DNA of 64,000 nucleotides from Planctomycetota bacterium (GTDB taxonomy: Bacteria > Planctomycetota > UBA1135 > GCA-002686595). Both the position numbers and the translations under genes were made by a program. Of the stretch, positions 35,774-45,186 are shown one piece after another. Each line of letters starts with the position of its first letter. The first letter of the stretch is position 1. The DNA lies in the NCBI GenBank assembly GCA_028278425.1, contig JANQEJ010000345.1, forward strand, positions 1-64,000. The letters run 5' to 3'. Under the pieces are notes generated by a model. It did no database searches and was not told where the DNA came from. It was given only the letters and a program-made list of their open reading frames with translations.

Positions 35774-37066
35774 ATGTTCGCGCACGCCATCCTCCTCTCC
35801 CTTCCGACGCTCTCCCCCCTCGCGAGCGCCGACGACTGGCCGCAATGGCGCGGCCCGCGTCGCGACGGCACGTGGACCGAGACCGGCGTCCTCGAGAAGT
35901 TTCCCGAGGGCGGCCCGAAGGTCCGCTGGCGCACGCTGATCAAGAGCGGGTACACCGGCCCGACCGTCGCCAACGGCCGCGTGTACGTCATGGACCGGCT
36001 CGAGGAGCCGCGGGAGGCCGAGCGCGTGCACTGCTTCGACGCGGACACCGGCGAGCGCCTGTGGACGCACGGGTACGAAGCCGCCTACCGCGAGGTCTCG
36101 TACGAGGCCGGGCCGCGCTGCTCGGTACACGTCGAGGACGGCCGCGCCTACTCGCTCGGGACGATGGGGCATCTCTTCTGCCTGGACGCGGCGACCGGCG
36201 ACGTGATCTGGAGTCACGACCTGTACGCCGAGTACTCGATCCGCATGCCGGTTTGGGGCATCGCGGCGGCGCCGGTGCTCGAAGACGGCCTCTTGATCGT
36301 GCCGGTGTCAGGCTCCGAGGGCGCGTACCTCGTCGCCTTCGACGCGAAGACGGGCGAGGAGCGCTGGAAGGCCTTCGACGACAAGGGCAACTACTCCGCG
36401 CCGATCGTGATCGACCAAGCGGGGAAGCGCGTGCTCGTCTGCTGGGCGGGCGACCGCATCCTCGGCGCCGACCCGAAGACGGGGAAGCTCTACTGGGAGC
36501 ACCCCTTTCCGGCCGTGCGCATGGTGCTCGGCATCGCCGCGCCGGTGCTCCACGGCGACGTGCTGTTCTTCTCCGGCTTCTTCAACGGCTCCCTCGCGCT
36601 GCGGGTGGACCAAGAGGAGCTCGCCGTGAAGGAGATCTGGAAGCGCAGGGGGCAGAACGAGCGTTCGACCGACGCCCTGCACAGCATCATCTCGACGCCC
36701 GTCCTGATCGGCGAGCACGTCTACGGCGTCGACAGCTACGGCGAGTTCCGCTGCCTGAAGCTCGCGGACGGCGAGCGCGTCTGGGAAGACCAGCGACCCG
36801 TTCCGCGCGCCCGCTGGGCGACGGTCCACATGGTGCAGAACGGCGACGTGACGTGGATGTTCAACGAGCGGGGCGAGCTCATCATCGCGCGCCTCTCGCC
36901 CGAGGGCTTCGAGGAGATCGACCGCGTCAAGCTGATCAAGCCGACGCGCGATCAGCTCGACGACCGCCGCGGCGGTGTGTGCTGGTCGCACCCCGCCTTC
37001 GCGAACAAGCACGTGTTCCTGCGCAACGACGAGGAGCTCGTCTGCGTGGACCTGTCGAAGCCTTAG
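35774..37066 (+). CDS. Exported PQQ-type beta-propeller protein
   Basis: 430 residues with a signal peptide (about 1-18), then DDWPQWRGPRRDGTWTETG and repeated quinoprotein blades such as HCFDADTGERLWTHG, FCLDAATGDVIWSHD and ADPKTGKLYWEHP. This is a beta-propeller of the PQQ/outer-membrane assembly superfamily. PQQ binding is not proven; many such planctomycete proteins are likely non-enzymatic. It resembles the propeller part of the protein at 20470-23232. The stop overlaps the stop of the convergent SGNH gene by 4 nt. Leaderless-type start (TAGGCT, 7 nt). Confidence 0.85.
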   Translation: MFAHAILLSLPTLSPLASADDWPQWRGPRRDGTWTETGVLEKFPEGGPKVRWRTLIKSGYTGPTVANGRVYVMDRLEEPREAERVHCFDADTGERLWTHGYEAAYREVSYEAGPRCSVHVEDGRAYSLGTMGHLFCLDAATGDVIWSHDLYAEYSIRMPVWGIAAAPVLEDGLLIVPVSGSEGAYLVAFDAKTGEERWKAFDDKGNYSAPIVIDQAGKRVLVCWAGDRILGADPKTGKLYWEHPFPAVRMVLGIAAPVLHGDVLFFSGFFNGSLALRVDQEELAVKEIWKRRGQNERSTDALHSIISTPVLIGEHVYGVDSYGEFRCLKLADGERVWEDQRPVPRARWATVHMVQNGDVTWMFNERGELIIARLSPEGFEEIDRVKLIKPTRDQLDDRRGGVCWSHPAFANKHVFLRNDEELVCVDLSKP

Positions 37067-38133
37067 AGGACCTCCGCTTCCCGGAGCGCCTCGGCGATCG
37101 CCTGCGCCTTTTCCCGGTTGCCCTCGCTCGTCATGTGCACGATGTCGAGGAAGTGCTCGCGCACCTCCTCCGGCCGCGCTCCCCAGTCCCTCGCGACGTC
37201 GACCAGGAGGTAGCCCTCGTCGGCCGCCAGCTTGCGCAGGGCCTCGTTGTGCTCGGCGATGCCGGCCGGGAGCCAGTCCCAGTCCCTCCGGTCGTCGCTC
37301 ACCGGATACGAGGGCTGCGTGACGATCACGGGCAACGCGCCGCGGCCGCGCACGTGCTCGGCGACGGCCTTGATGTTGCGCAGGTAGGAACCGCGGGTCG
37401 CGGGGACCAGGTCCTCCTTGGCGAGCACGTACGACTCCGGCAGGTCGCGGTTCATGATCGGGTCGATGAACTTGTCCGCGCCGCGCAGCGAAATCGACGC
37501 GCCGAGGTCGCTGTACTTGACGAAGAAGCGCGTCAAGGCCCCGATCTCGGGATCGCGCCAGGTGACGCGATAGTGCGCGTAATCGCTCCGGAAGTCCGGC
37601 CAGAGCCGGGCCATCACGTCGTTCGACGCGTGGTGGATGACCACGACGTCGGGCTCGAAGTCCTGGACGAGCAGGAAGTAGTTCACCAGCGTCTCCGCCG
37701 TCGTCCAGGCGGGCACGCCGCAGTTCATCACCTCCACTCGGCGCTCGGTCATCTCGGAGAGCGCGCGCTGCAGGTGGCTCGGATAGGCGTGCGGCGGACC
37801 GGGCGCCGCCGTGGTCGACCCGCCCAGGCACGCGACGCGCAGCCAGCCCGCGGGCTTCTGGACCTTCCATTCGTGCCCGTAGAAGCCCCACGAGTTCACG
37901 TTGGGCCGCGTCGGCGAGAGGCGATAGCCGGTGTACGCGTTCGGCGCGAGCTGCGGGTGCTCGCCCTCGACGACGAAGGCGCGATAGGACGGCAGCAACC
38001 GGTGGTCGGATCCCAGGCCGGGCTCGAGCAAACCGAACGGCAGTCCGAAGCGGGCGAGACACTCGAGCACGACGAGCGTCAGGACGACGCCCCCCGCGGC
38101 GATCGCGATGCCCTTGCGTGTCCGCGCCGTCAT
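37063..38133 (-). CDS. SGNH/GDSL-family hydrolase, N-terminal membrane anchor
   Basis: 356 residues. A hydrophobic helix at about 9-28 anchors or exports it. The nucleophile is Ser106 in ACLGGSTTAAPG. Block II is MNCGVPAWTTAET, block III is HHASNDVMARL, and the Asp/His block is DIVHMTSEGN. These are the SGNH esterase signatures. Size and anchor resemble the protein at 7501-8691. Substrate is probably an acylated surface polymer. Its start is 38 nt from that of the divergent propeller protein; TAGCAT precedes it by 8 nt. Confidence 0.82.
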   Translation of the reverse strand: MTARTRKGIAIAAGGVVLTLVVLECLARFGLPFGLLEPGLGSDHRLLPSYRAFVVEGEHPQLAPNAYTGYRLSPTRPNVNSWGFYGHEWKVQKPAGWLRVACLGGSTTAAPGPPHAYPSHLQRALSEMTERRVEVMNCGVPAWTTAETLVNYFLLVQDFEPDVVVIHHASNDVMARLWPDFRSDYAHYRVTWRDPEIGALTRFFVKYSDLGASISLRGADKFIDPIMNRDLPESYVLAKEDLVPATRGSYLRNIKAVAEHVRGRGALPVIVTQPSYPVSDDRRDWDWLPAGIAEHNEALRKLAADEGYLLVDVARDWGARPEEVREHFLDIVHMTSEGNREKAQAIAEALREAEVL

Positions 38134-38141
38134 CGGCGCCC

Positions 38142-38147
38142 ATGCTA
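38142..38147 (-). promoter_or_regulatory. -10 hexamer (TAGCAT) 8 nt before ATG 38133
   Basis: Minus-strand TAGCAT just upstream of the SGNH gene. Only 12 bp separate it from the hexamer of the divergent gene, so the two promoters must interfere or be co-regulated. Confidence 0.45.
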
Positions 38148-38159
38148 GCGAGCCGTGGT

Positions 38160-38165
38160 TAGGAT
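38160..38165 (+). promoter_or_regulatory. -10 hexamer (TAGGAT) 6 nt before ATG 38172
   Basis: TAGGAT then GGACCC then the start codon; no ribosome binding site. Part of the leaderless set. Confidence 0.55.
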
Positions 38166-38171
38166 GGACCC

Positions 38172-39770
38172 ATGCAACCCCTCACCGGCATCGCCTTCGC
38201 TCTCGCGCTCTCTTCCCCCACCTTCGCCCAGGACTGGACCAACGCCGGCGGCAACGGCGGGCGCAACGGCGCCACTCAACACGTCGGTCCGGAGGACCCC
38301 ACGCTGCTCTGGACCGGCGGCAAGCCGTCGATCATCGCCTGGCAGCCGGTGACCGAGGGCGGGCGCGTCTTCCTGGTCCGCCAGACCGGGTTCATCCCGA
38401 GCGGCGTCCCCAACGAGGCGCCCGTGGTCGCGATGGACATCGAGACCGGCGCCGAGCTCTGGGTCCAGAACATCCCCTACAACGCGGGCGAGTGGACGAC
38501 GTGGGTCGCCGGCGTCAGCAACGGTCAGGTCTACGCCTCCCGCGGGGGCAACGGCGCGTCGTCCGAGGCGCCGCTCTACGCGCTCGACGCCGCGTCGGGC
38601 GGCGTGGTCTGGACGTCGAACGACCTCATCGACGCGGGTGCGTACGACGGCGTCGTCTTCGCCCCCAACGGCGATCCGATCATCGCGAGCTTCACCAAGA
38701 TCTGGCGCATCAGCGCGGCGGACGGCTCCACGGTGTGGAGCGCCAACCGGACGTGCTCGGTCAGCGGCAACTGCGGCGGCGCGATCCACGGGGGAAGCCT
38801 CTACGTGACCGACGTGGCTCCCGGCGGGCACGTGCTCAAACGCTTCGACCTCGCGAGCGGAGCCTTCCTGTACGCGAGCCCGCTGATGCCGGGCTTCCTG
38901 GTCCAGAACTCGCCGATGGTGGGGCCCGACGGAACCGTCTACTTCAACCGCGTGCAGAACAACCCCCTGACGGACTTCTTCTACGCCTTCGAGGACACGG
39001 GGGCGGGCTTCGTCGAGAAGTGGAACGTCCCCGCCGGCTACAACACCGGGGTCGAGTACACGGTCGGCCCCGACGGCTCGGTCTACATGATGGGCGTGGG
39101 CGGCGTCCTCCAGCGGCTGGATCCGGCGACCGGCGCCGTCATCGACGCGTTCCCGCTCGGCGCGGACAACTCGGTCCGCATGGCGACCGACGCGGTCGGT
39201 CGCGTGTACGTGTCCAACGGCGAGTTCTCCACCGGCGAGTTCTACTGCTTCGAAGCCGACCTCACGCTGCGCTGGTCGGAGGCCGTTCAGAACATCAACA
39301 TCGGCGGCCCGGCCCTGGGGCGCGACGGCACGCTGGTCGTGGCGGGCATCGGCGGCGACGTGCGCGCGTACCGCAATCCGCTCGCGCAGGACGTCTCCGC
39401 GCTCTCGGCGTCGGCCGGCGGCGTCCAGACGCTGAAGCTCCACGAGCCCGGTTCCGCCGGCATGTCCTACTGGGTCCTCGGCAGCGCGAGCGGAACGGCG
39501 CCCGGTCTTCCGGTGGGCTCCGTGCTGCTCCCGCTCAACCCGGACGCGTACTTCACGTTCACGATCAACCACCCGAACGGGCCTATCCTGTCGAGCTCGC
39601 TCGGCACGCTGGACCCCGCCGGCGACGCGGTGTGCCAGCTCAACGTCCCCGCCGGCGCGCCGATCGCGTCGCTCCCGGTGACCTTGAACCACGCCTTCGT
39701 CGTCGTCGATTTCGCGACGGCGACCGCGAGCTACGCGAGCAACGCCTCGACGCTCACGATCGACGCGTAG
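38172..39770 (+). CDS. Secreted beta-propeller (PQQ-like) protein with a C-terminal shared module
   Basis: 532 residues with a signal peptide (about 1-20, ending FAQ). Residues 25-405 form a propeller: ALYALDAASGGVVWTSN, RISAADGSTVWSAN, QRLDPATGAVIDAF and similar blades. Residues 410-532 form a separate beta-rich domain (SAGGVQTLKL, SYWVLGSASGTAPGLP, LLPLNPDAYFTFT, LNHAFVVVD). This domain is clearly related to the last 126 residues of the pentapeptide-repeat protein at 62734-63870. The tail may act in surface attachment or secretion. No enzyme motif is visible. Confidence 0.82.
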   Translation: MQPLTGIAFALALSSPTFAQDWTNAGGNGGRNGATQHVGPEDPTLLWTGGKPSIIAWQPVTEGGRVFLVRQTGFIPSGVPNEAPVVAMDIETGAELWVQNIPYNAGEWTTWVAGVSNGQVYASRGGNGASSEAPLYALDAASGGVVWTSNDLIDAGAYDGVVFAPNGDPIIASFTKIWRISAADGSTVWSANRTCSVSGNCGGAIHGGSLYVTDVAPGGHVLKRFDLASGAFLYASPLMPGFLVQNSPMVGPDGTVYFNRVQNNPLTDFFYAFEDTGAGFVEKWNVPAGYNTGVEYTVGPDGSVYMMGVGGVLQRLDPATGAVIDAFPLGADNSVRMATDAVGRVYVSNGEFSTGEFYCFEADLTLRWSEAVQNINIGGPALGRDGTLVVAGIGGDVRAYRNPLAQDVSALSASAGGVQTLKLHEPGSAGMSYWVLGSASGTAPGLPVGSVLLPLNPDAYFTFTINHPNGPILSSSLGTLDPAGDAVCQLNVPAGAPIASLPVTLNHAFVVVDFATATASYASNASTLTIDA

Positions 39771-39790
39771 GGGGAAAGATCTTCCCGCCG

Positions 39791-39810
39791 ACGGAACCTT
39801 GCGGTTCCGT
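39791..39810. terminator. Perfect 8-bp stem with TTGC loop after the propeller gene
   Basis: ACGGAACC-TTGC-GGTTCCGT lies 21 nt after the stop at 39770. There is no T-run, so it may work with Rho or only protect the 3' end. Confidence 0.45.
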
Positions 39811-39895
39811 AAGCCCCTGAGCACGCACAAGTTGCGCCGCGGGCCCGACTTCCACGACGGAGCGTTTCGCCGCGCCCAAACACTTCTCTTTCCCA

Positions 39896-39901
39896 TATTA
39901 T
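39896..39901 (+). promoter_or_regulatory. AT-rich -10 (TATTAT) upstream of the FG-GAP/ASPIC gene
   Basis: TATTAT stands out in the GC-rich surroundings and would give a leader of about 75 nt. AGGGAG lies about 11 nt before ATG 39982. Confidence 0.45.
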
Positions 39902-39981
39902 GAAGGCGTAAGGCGCGCCGGCAGCGCCCGATCTTTTCCATCAACCCCCCGAACGCTCCTCCCCCAGGGAGCCCCATCGTC

Positions 39982-41994
39982 ATGAGGAAGCGTGCCCCCG
40001 TCGTTCTCTCGCCTGCCCTGCTTCTCCTCGCGACCGCGTCCGCCGAAGCCCAGGTGACGCCTTCGCTCGGGGACGATGACCAGTCGCAAGGTCTGAAGCA
40101 AGACACCTACTTCGACGACGTCACCTTGGAGTACGGCGTCGACTTCGTTCAGCACCCCGGGACCGACCCGGAAGTCGGCGGTAGCGGCGCCGCCTGGATC
40201 GACTACGACGACGACGGCGACGAGGACCTGCTCGCGCTCAGCATGAACAGCATGAGCATCCTCTACCGCAACGATGGCGACAAGTTCACCGACGCCACCG
40301 CCGGATCCGGAATCGCGCCGCACGACGCCATCTGCGTGTCGGCGGCCGACTACGACGGCGACGGCCTGAGCGACCTGTACATCGGCTGCCACGGCGACAA
40401 CCAGCTCTACCACAACGAAGGCGGTGGGGTGTTCGTCGACAAGGCGCCCGAGCTCGGGGTGACCGGCAACGACGGCTGGACCCACTCGACGACCTTCGCG
40501 GACTGGGACCTCGACGGCGACGTCGACCTCTACGTCGGCGACTACGTCACCTCCTTCAACTTCCCGTACCACTACGGCGCGCCCAACCTGTACTTCGAGA
40601 ACATGGGTACGACGACGGTGTGGGCGGAGCGCGCCGCGGAGCTCGGCATCGACACGGTCGACGTGTTCGGCCCGTCGGTTCCCGGCTACTCCTACGTGTC
40701 CCCGGAAGGTGAGGAGACGGCCGGCTGCACCCTGGTCGTGTGCTCGGTGGACGCCGACCAGGACGGCGACCCCGACCTCCAGGTCGGCAACGACTTCGGG
40801 CTCTGGGTGGTCTCCCAGATCTACTACCGGAACGACATCGAGACCGCTGGGACCCTCGCGTTCACGGACCTCTCCGAGCAGGTCGGCTTCGACGAGCCCG
40901 GGCTCTACTGCATGGGCATGTACGCCACCGACTACGACCACGACGGCGACCTCGACTGGTACATGACGAGCATCGGCGCGAGCCTGCTCCTGCGGAACGA
41001 CGACGGCATCTTCACCGACGTGACCTTCGAGGCCGGCCCGGCCGAGGCCGTGACCGGCGACGGCTTCGCGCTTACCAAGATCACGTCCTGGGCGGTCCTC
41101 TGGGAGGACCTCGACCACGACTCGTGGGAGGACCTGATCGTCGTCAACGGCTACGTGCCGGCCTACGGCTTCCTCGACAACAAGAAGCGCATCAAGAACT
41201 CCCTCTGGAAGAACCTCGGCGACGGGACGTTCGGCCAGATCGATCCGTTCTCGTCGGGCATCGCCGACCTCGGGCCCGGCCGGGGCATCCCGAAGGTGGA
41301 CCTGAACAGCGACGGCTTCCTCGACGCCTACCTGACGAACAACGGCGCGTCCCTCACCGCGATCGCCGGTGATACCAACCGGCTCTATCTCGGCACCGGC
41401 GAGTTCGACTTCGGCGACTGGCTCGAGCTCGACCTCACCGGACGCATCAGCAACCCCGACGCCTACGGCGCTCGCGTCTACGCGGACGCGGGCGGTCAGA
41501 TCCTGCACCGCCAGTGCAACGCCGACCCGGTGTTCCTCTCCGCGCCGAGCCCGGTGGTCCACTTCGGCCTCGGCGACGTGGACGTCGTCGACCAGCTCAC
41601 CATCATGTGGCCGTCGGGCATCCGCCAGGACATGATCAACGTGCCCGTCGACCAGCGCATGCAGGTGCTCGAGCCCGCGGTCACGGTCACCAAGATCGGC
41701 CCGATGGACTACACGGCCGAGACGCTGACGATGACCGCGCGCGTCCAGAACCACACGCAGACCGCCGAGGCGATCACGCTGAAGTGGGAGCTCCGGCTCG
41801 CGGACGACACGCTGCTCACGCAGCAGTCGGTCGGCGGAGTGCTCCCCGGCGGCACGACCCAGGACGTCGCCGTCTCGGTGTCCGTACCGGCGGCGACCTA
41901 CGCGGCGGTGACGGGGCAGGACTGCAAGCTCCTCGTCACCTCGCTCGCGTCCGGGAGCTGGGAGCAGGAGATGGAAACGGGCGTGATGCCCTGA
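39982..41994 (+). CDS. Secreted FG-GAP repeat protein with ASPIC/UnbV domain (CRTAC1-like)
   Basis: 670 residues with a signal peptide (about 1-24). At least six FG-GAP/VCBS-type calcium loops are visible, for example DYDDDGDEDLLAL, DYDGDGLSDLYIG, DWDLDGDVDLYVG, DYDHDGDLDWYMT and DLNSDGFLDAYLT, indicating an integrin-like seven-blade propeller. An ASPIC/UnbV domain follows (about 490-570; GDVDVVDQLTIMWPSG). A C-terminal Ig-like tail of about 100 residues completes it. Proteins of this type are abundant in planctomycetes and of unknown function, probably extracellular binding. The gene converges on the double sulfatase with 3 nt between stops. Confidence 0.9.
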   Translation: MRKRAPVVLSPALLLLATASAEAQVTPSLGDDDQSQGLKQDTYFDDVTLEYGVDFVQHPGTDPEVGGSGAAWIDYDDDGDEDLLALSMNSMSILYRNDGDKFTDATAGSGIAPHDAICVSAADYDGDGLSDLYIGCHGDNQLYHNEGGGVFVDKAPELGVTGNDGWTHSTTFADWDLDGDVDLYVGDYVTSFNFPYHYGAPNLYFENMGTTTVWAERAAELGIDTVDVFGPSVPGYSYVSPEGEETAGCTLVVCSVDADQDGDPDLQVGNDFGLWVVSQIYYRNDIETAGTLAFTDLSEQVGFDEPGLYCMGMYATDYDHDGDLDWYMTSIGASLLLRNDDGIFTDVTFEAGPAEAVTGDGFALTKITSWAVLWEDLDHDSWEDLIVVNGYVPAYGFLDNKKRIKNSLWKNLGDGTFGQIDPFSSGIADLGPGRGIPKVDLNSDGFLDAYLTNNGASLTAIAGDTNRLYLGTGEFDFGDWLELDLTGRISNPDAYGARVYADAGGQILHRQCNADPVFLSAPSPVVHFGLGDVDVVDQLTIMWPSGIRQDMINVPVDQRMQVLEPAVTVTKIGPMDYTAETLTMTARVQNHTQTAEAITLKWELRLADDTLLTQQSVGGVLPGGTTQDVAVSVSVPAATYAAVTGQDCKLLVTSLASGSWEQEMETGVMP

Positions 41995-41997
41995 CGC

Positions 41998-44900
41998 TCA
42001 CTCGACCCGACCCGGCGGCCGAGCGCCGCCGGGCTCGGTCGAGGTCAGGTTGTCGCCCAGGTCCTGGCGCATCGCGTCGGCGAGCGCCGTCAAGCGCGCC
42101 ACCACGGCGGGGTGGTCCGCCGCGACGTCGCGCGTCTCGCCGACGTCCGCGCGCAGGTCGTAGAGCTCCAGCCCGGTCTTGACGTCGTGGTCGTACTTGC
42201 CGGGCGTTCCGCCGGCGCCGGGCTCGCGGCCCTTCATCGTGCGGTAGCCGTGCGGGAAGTGGAGCTTCCAGCGCCCGCTGCGCACCGCTTCGAGGTCGTT
42301 CTTGTGGTAGTAGAAGAAGAAGGCCTCGTGCGGCGACACCGCGCCCGGCTCGCCGGCTAGAAGCGGCCAGACGTCCAGGCCGTCGATCTTCCGCTCGGGC
42401 GGCTCGGCGCCTAGCAGACGCACGATCGTCGGCAAGAGGTCGATCGTCATCGCCGGCTCCGCGCAGATCCGCCCGGCCGGAATGCGGCCCGGCCAGCGCG
42501 CGAGGAACGGCACGCGCACTCCGCCTTCGAAGGTGGTGCCCTTCCCCTCGCGCAGCGGGCCGGAGGAGCCGGCGTGGTCCCCGTAGCTCAGCCAGGGCCC
42601 GTTGTCGGACGAGAAGATCACGAGCGTGTCTTCGTCGAGGCCGTTGCGCTCGAGCGCGTCGAGGATGTTCCCCACCGACGCGTCGATCTCTTCGATCACG
42701 TCGCCGTAGAGGCCGGCTTCGCTGCCGCCGCGAAACTCGGCGCCGGCGTGGAGCGGCACGTGCGGCATCGGATGGGCGACGTAGAGGAAGAACGGCTTCT
42801 CCTCCTTCGCCTGGCGCTCGATGAAGTCGACCGCGCGGCGCGCGATCTCGCCGGTGAGCAGGTTCTGGTCGAGGTTCGTCCCGACGACCCGTTCCCCCTC
42901 GATGGTCGGCAGCGGCGGATAGCCCTCGGGCCACTCGGGGTGAAACGGCCACATGTCGTTGGAGTACGGCAGCCCGTAGTACTCGTCGAAGCCGTGGCGG
43001 GTCGGCAGGAACTCCGCATGGTGGCCGAGGTGCCACTTGCCGAAGACCGCGGTCGCGTAGCCGCGCGACCTGCAGACCTCGGCGAGCGTCGTCTCGTCCG
43101 CGTGGATCCCGTGCTTCGCCTTCGGCCCGAGCGCGCCGGCGATGCCCAGGCGGTTCGGGTAGCAGCCGGTCAGCAGCGCCGCGCGCGACGCGGAGCACAC
43201 CGGTTGCGCGACGTAGAAGTCCGTGAAGCGCGCGCCTTCCGCCGCCAGGCGGTCCAGGTTCGGCGTCGCGAAGCCGCGCGCGCCCTGCACGCCGACGTCG
43301 CCGTAGCCCTGGTCGTCCGTGAACACGATGACGACGTTGGGGGCGCGGGCGGGACCGACGAAGACCTGGTAGGCGCCGAACGTGCCCTCGGCGTCGGAAA
43401 GCTCGATCTCGAAGCGCGCGGGCCCGAGGGGCAGGCGCACGCGGGTGAACGCGAAGTCGTTGCCGCCGCCCGGCTCGAGGCTCCACGAAGCGTCGCCGCA
43501 CCGGAGCGTCGCCCGTTGCACGTCCACGTCCGCGAGCGCGCGCACCCGCACGTCGAACGGACCCTCGCCGACGACCTCGACCTCCCAGTGCCCGATCGAA
43601 CGCGAGCCCCACGTGCCCCGGCGCCAGTCCTGGCGCGTCAGCACGACCTCAGGTGCTGCCGGCGCGCCGAGATGGATGCGTGGCGGCGCGAAGTTGTCGC
43701 GACGCGTGGCGCACACGTCGTCGAACCAGGCGTCGTAGGCGGCGCGCAGCTCCGCTGCGACGTCGGGTCGCTCGGCGGCGAGGTTCGTGCGCTCGAGCGG
43801 GTCGTTCACCATGTCGTAGAGCTCGAAGTCCGGCTCCACGCTCTCGACCTCGCGGCCGAAGCCGCTCGCGTTCAGGAGCTTCCAGCGCTGGTTGCGCGCG
43901 AGGAAGTGGTGGTAGCGCACCGCCTCGTCGCCGCGGTGGGCCTGGACGACGAGCGTGCGGTCGGGCCAGTCGACCTCGCGCCCCTCGAGCAGCGGCAGCA
44001 GGCTTCGCCCGTCGAGATCGACCCTCGGCGGCGCCACGCCGCACGCCTCGAGGATCGTCGGCAGGACGTCGACGTGGGCGGCGACGCGGTCGGAGCTGTT
44101 GCCCGCCGCGAGCCGCGCCGGCCAGTGCGCGAGGAAGGGCGAGCGCACGCCGCCGTCGTACACCTCGCCCTTCTTGCCGCGCATCTCCCCCACGAAGCGC
44201 CTTGTGTTCGGCCCGTTGTCGACCAGGAAGAGGACGAGCGTGTTCCCGAGCTCGCCCATCTCCTCGAGCCCGGCGAAGAGGCGGCCGACGTTCCGATCGA
44301 CGTTCTCGATCATCGCGAAGATGCGCGCGAGCTTGTCCGCGTCCTCGACGTCGCCGAGGCGCTCCAGGTACTCGCGGTAGAGCTCCTCAGGCACGTCGTG
44401 GAAGGGGCCGTGCGGTGCGTTGGTGGCGACGTAGCCGAAGAAGGGCTCGTCCGCCTCGCTCCGCGCTCGCATCCACTCGAGCGCGGCGTCGAAGTAGACG
44501 TCGGTGCAGTAGCCCTTCGTCGCCACGTCCTTACCGTTGTGGAAGAGCACCGCGTCGGTGTACTTCCCCTCGGCCCCGAGCGGATCGGACGGCTGCCCGA
44601 TCCCGCCGCCGCGGTGGACGAGCGCCTCGTCGAAACCCTGGTCGATCGGGCGCATCGGGTAGCAGTCGCCGAGGTGCCACTTGCCGAAGATCCCGGTGGC
44701 GTAGCCGGCCGCGCCCAACGCTTCGGCGAGCGTGACCTCGTCCGGCTCCATCATCGCGCGGCCGATGTACGTGTCGATCGCGCGCGTCCGCTGGCACCAG
44801 CGGCCGGTCAAGAGCGCGGCGCGCGTCGGCGCGCAGACCGGGCTGACGTAGAAGGTCTCCATCCGCGCGCTGCGGGCGGCCATCGCGTCGAGGTTGGGCG

Positions 44901-45057
44901 TGCGCACCTGCGTGCTGCCCTGGAAACCGAAGTCGCCGTAGCCCTGGTCGTCGGTCATCACGATCACGACATTCGGACGATGGGCAACGACGCCGTCTTG
45001 CGAACCCTCCGCGAACAAGGTCGCGAGGAGCACAAAGGGGAACGCGGCGGCGCTCAT
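41998..45057 (-). CDS. Exported tandem double sulfatase
   Basis: 1019 residues with a signal peptide (about 1-18). Two complete sulfatase domains sit on one chain. Domain 1 (about 25-460) has TDDQGYGDFG metal ligands and the formylglycine motif C75-A-P-T-R79. A beta-sandwich of about 100 residues links to domain 2 (about 575-990), with TDDQGYGDVG and C621-S-A-S-R625, plus SSDNGPW and GKWHLG motifs. Both Cys motifs fit formylglycine conversion, so both domains could be active. Substrates are probably sulfated polysaccharides. The ATG lies inside a 37-bp repeat shared with the amidohydrolase start at 49391. Confidence 0.93.
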   Translation of the reverse strand: MSAAAFPFVLLATLFAEGSQDGVVAHRPNVVIVMTDDQGYGDFGFQGSTQVRTPNLDAMAARSARMETFYVSPVCAPTRAALLTGRWCQRTRAIDTYIGRAMMEPDEVTLAEALGAAGYATGIFGKWHLGDCYPMRPIDQGFDEALVHRGGGIGQPSDPLGAEGKYTDAVLFHNGKDVATKGYCTDVYFDAALEWMRARSEADEPFFGYVATNAPHGPFHDVPEELYREYLERLGDVEDADKLARIFAMIENVDRNVGRLFAGLEEMGELGNTLVLFLVDNGPNTRRFVGEMRGKKGEVYDGGVRSPFLAHWPARLAAGNSSDRVAAHVDVLPTILEACGVAPPRVDLDGRSLLPLLEGREVDWPDRTLVVQAHRGDEAVRYHHFLARNQRWKLLNASGFGREVESVEPDFELYDMVNDPLERTNLAAERPDVAAELRAAYDAWFDDVCATRRDNFAPPRIHLGAPAAPEVVLTRQDWRRGTWGSRSIGHWEVEVVGEGPFDVRVRALADVDVQRATLRCGDASWSLEPGGGNDFAFTRVRLPLGPARFEIELSDAEGTFGAYQVFVGPARAPNVVIVFTDDQGYGDVGVQGARGFATPNLDRLAAEGARFTDFYVAQPVCSASRAALLTGCYPNRLGIAGALGPKAKHGIHADETTLAEVCRSRGYATAVFGKWHLGHHAEFLPTRHGFDEYYGLPYSNDMWPFHPEWPEGYPPLPTIEGERVVGTNLDQNLLTGEIARRAVDFIERQAKEEKPFFLYVAHPMPHVPLHAGAEFRGGSEAGLYGDVIEEIDASVGNILDALERNGLDEDTLVIFSSDNGPWLSYGDHAGSSGPLREGKGTTFEGGVRVPFLARWPGRIPAGRICAEPAMTIDLLPTIVRLLGAEPPERKIDGLDVWPLLAGEPGAVSPHEAFFFYYHKNDLEAVRSGRWKLHFPHGYRTMKGREPGAGGTPGKYDHDVKTGLELYDLRADVGETRDVAADHPAVVARLTALADAMRQDLGDNLTSTEPGGARPPGRVE

Positions 45058-45076
45058 GGAGTCCCTTGTACCATCC
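45040..45076 (-). repeat. 37-bp leader/start repeat, copy A (double sulfatase start)
   Basis: Contains GGATGGTACAAGGGACTCC followed by the ATG and the first codons of the signal peptide. It differs from copy C at only a few positions. It includes a TACAAG hexamer and an AAGGG that could act in transcription or ribosome binding. Confidence 0.75.
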
Positions 45077-45174
45077 AGGAGTCGGCGGGCTCCTGCGGGT
45101 CTCCAGTGACGTGGTCGCGAGCTGGAGGGGAGCCCATCGACCAGACCTGGGTTGAGCGCGCCGCAGCGCCGAAC

Positions 45175-45180
45175 TACCGT
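45175..45180 (+). promoter_or_regulatory. -10 hexamer (TACCGT) with -35 TTGAGC, 6 nt before ATG 45187
   Basis: TTGAGC at 45152-45157 and TACCGT are separated by 17 nt, the classic sigma-70 spacing, and the start codon follows 6 nt later. The best two-element promoter of the leaderless set. Confidence 0.55.
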
Positions 45181-45186
45181 AGGTAG

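Noticed and set aside
39791-39810. Regulatory operator (perfect inverted repeat)
   Set aside because: The tight TTGC loop right after a stop codon fits an RNA hairpin better than a protein-binding site; listed as a terminator-like element.
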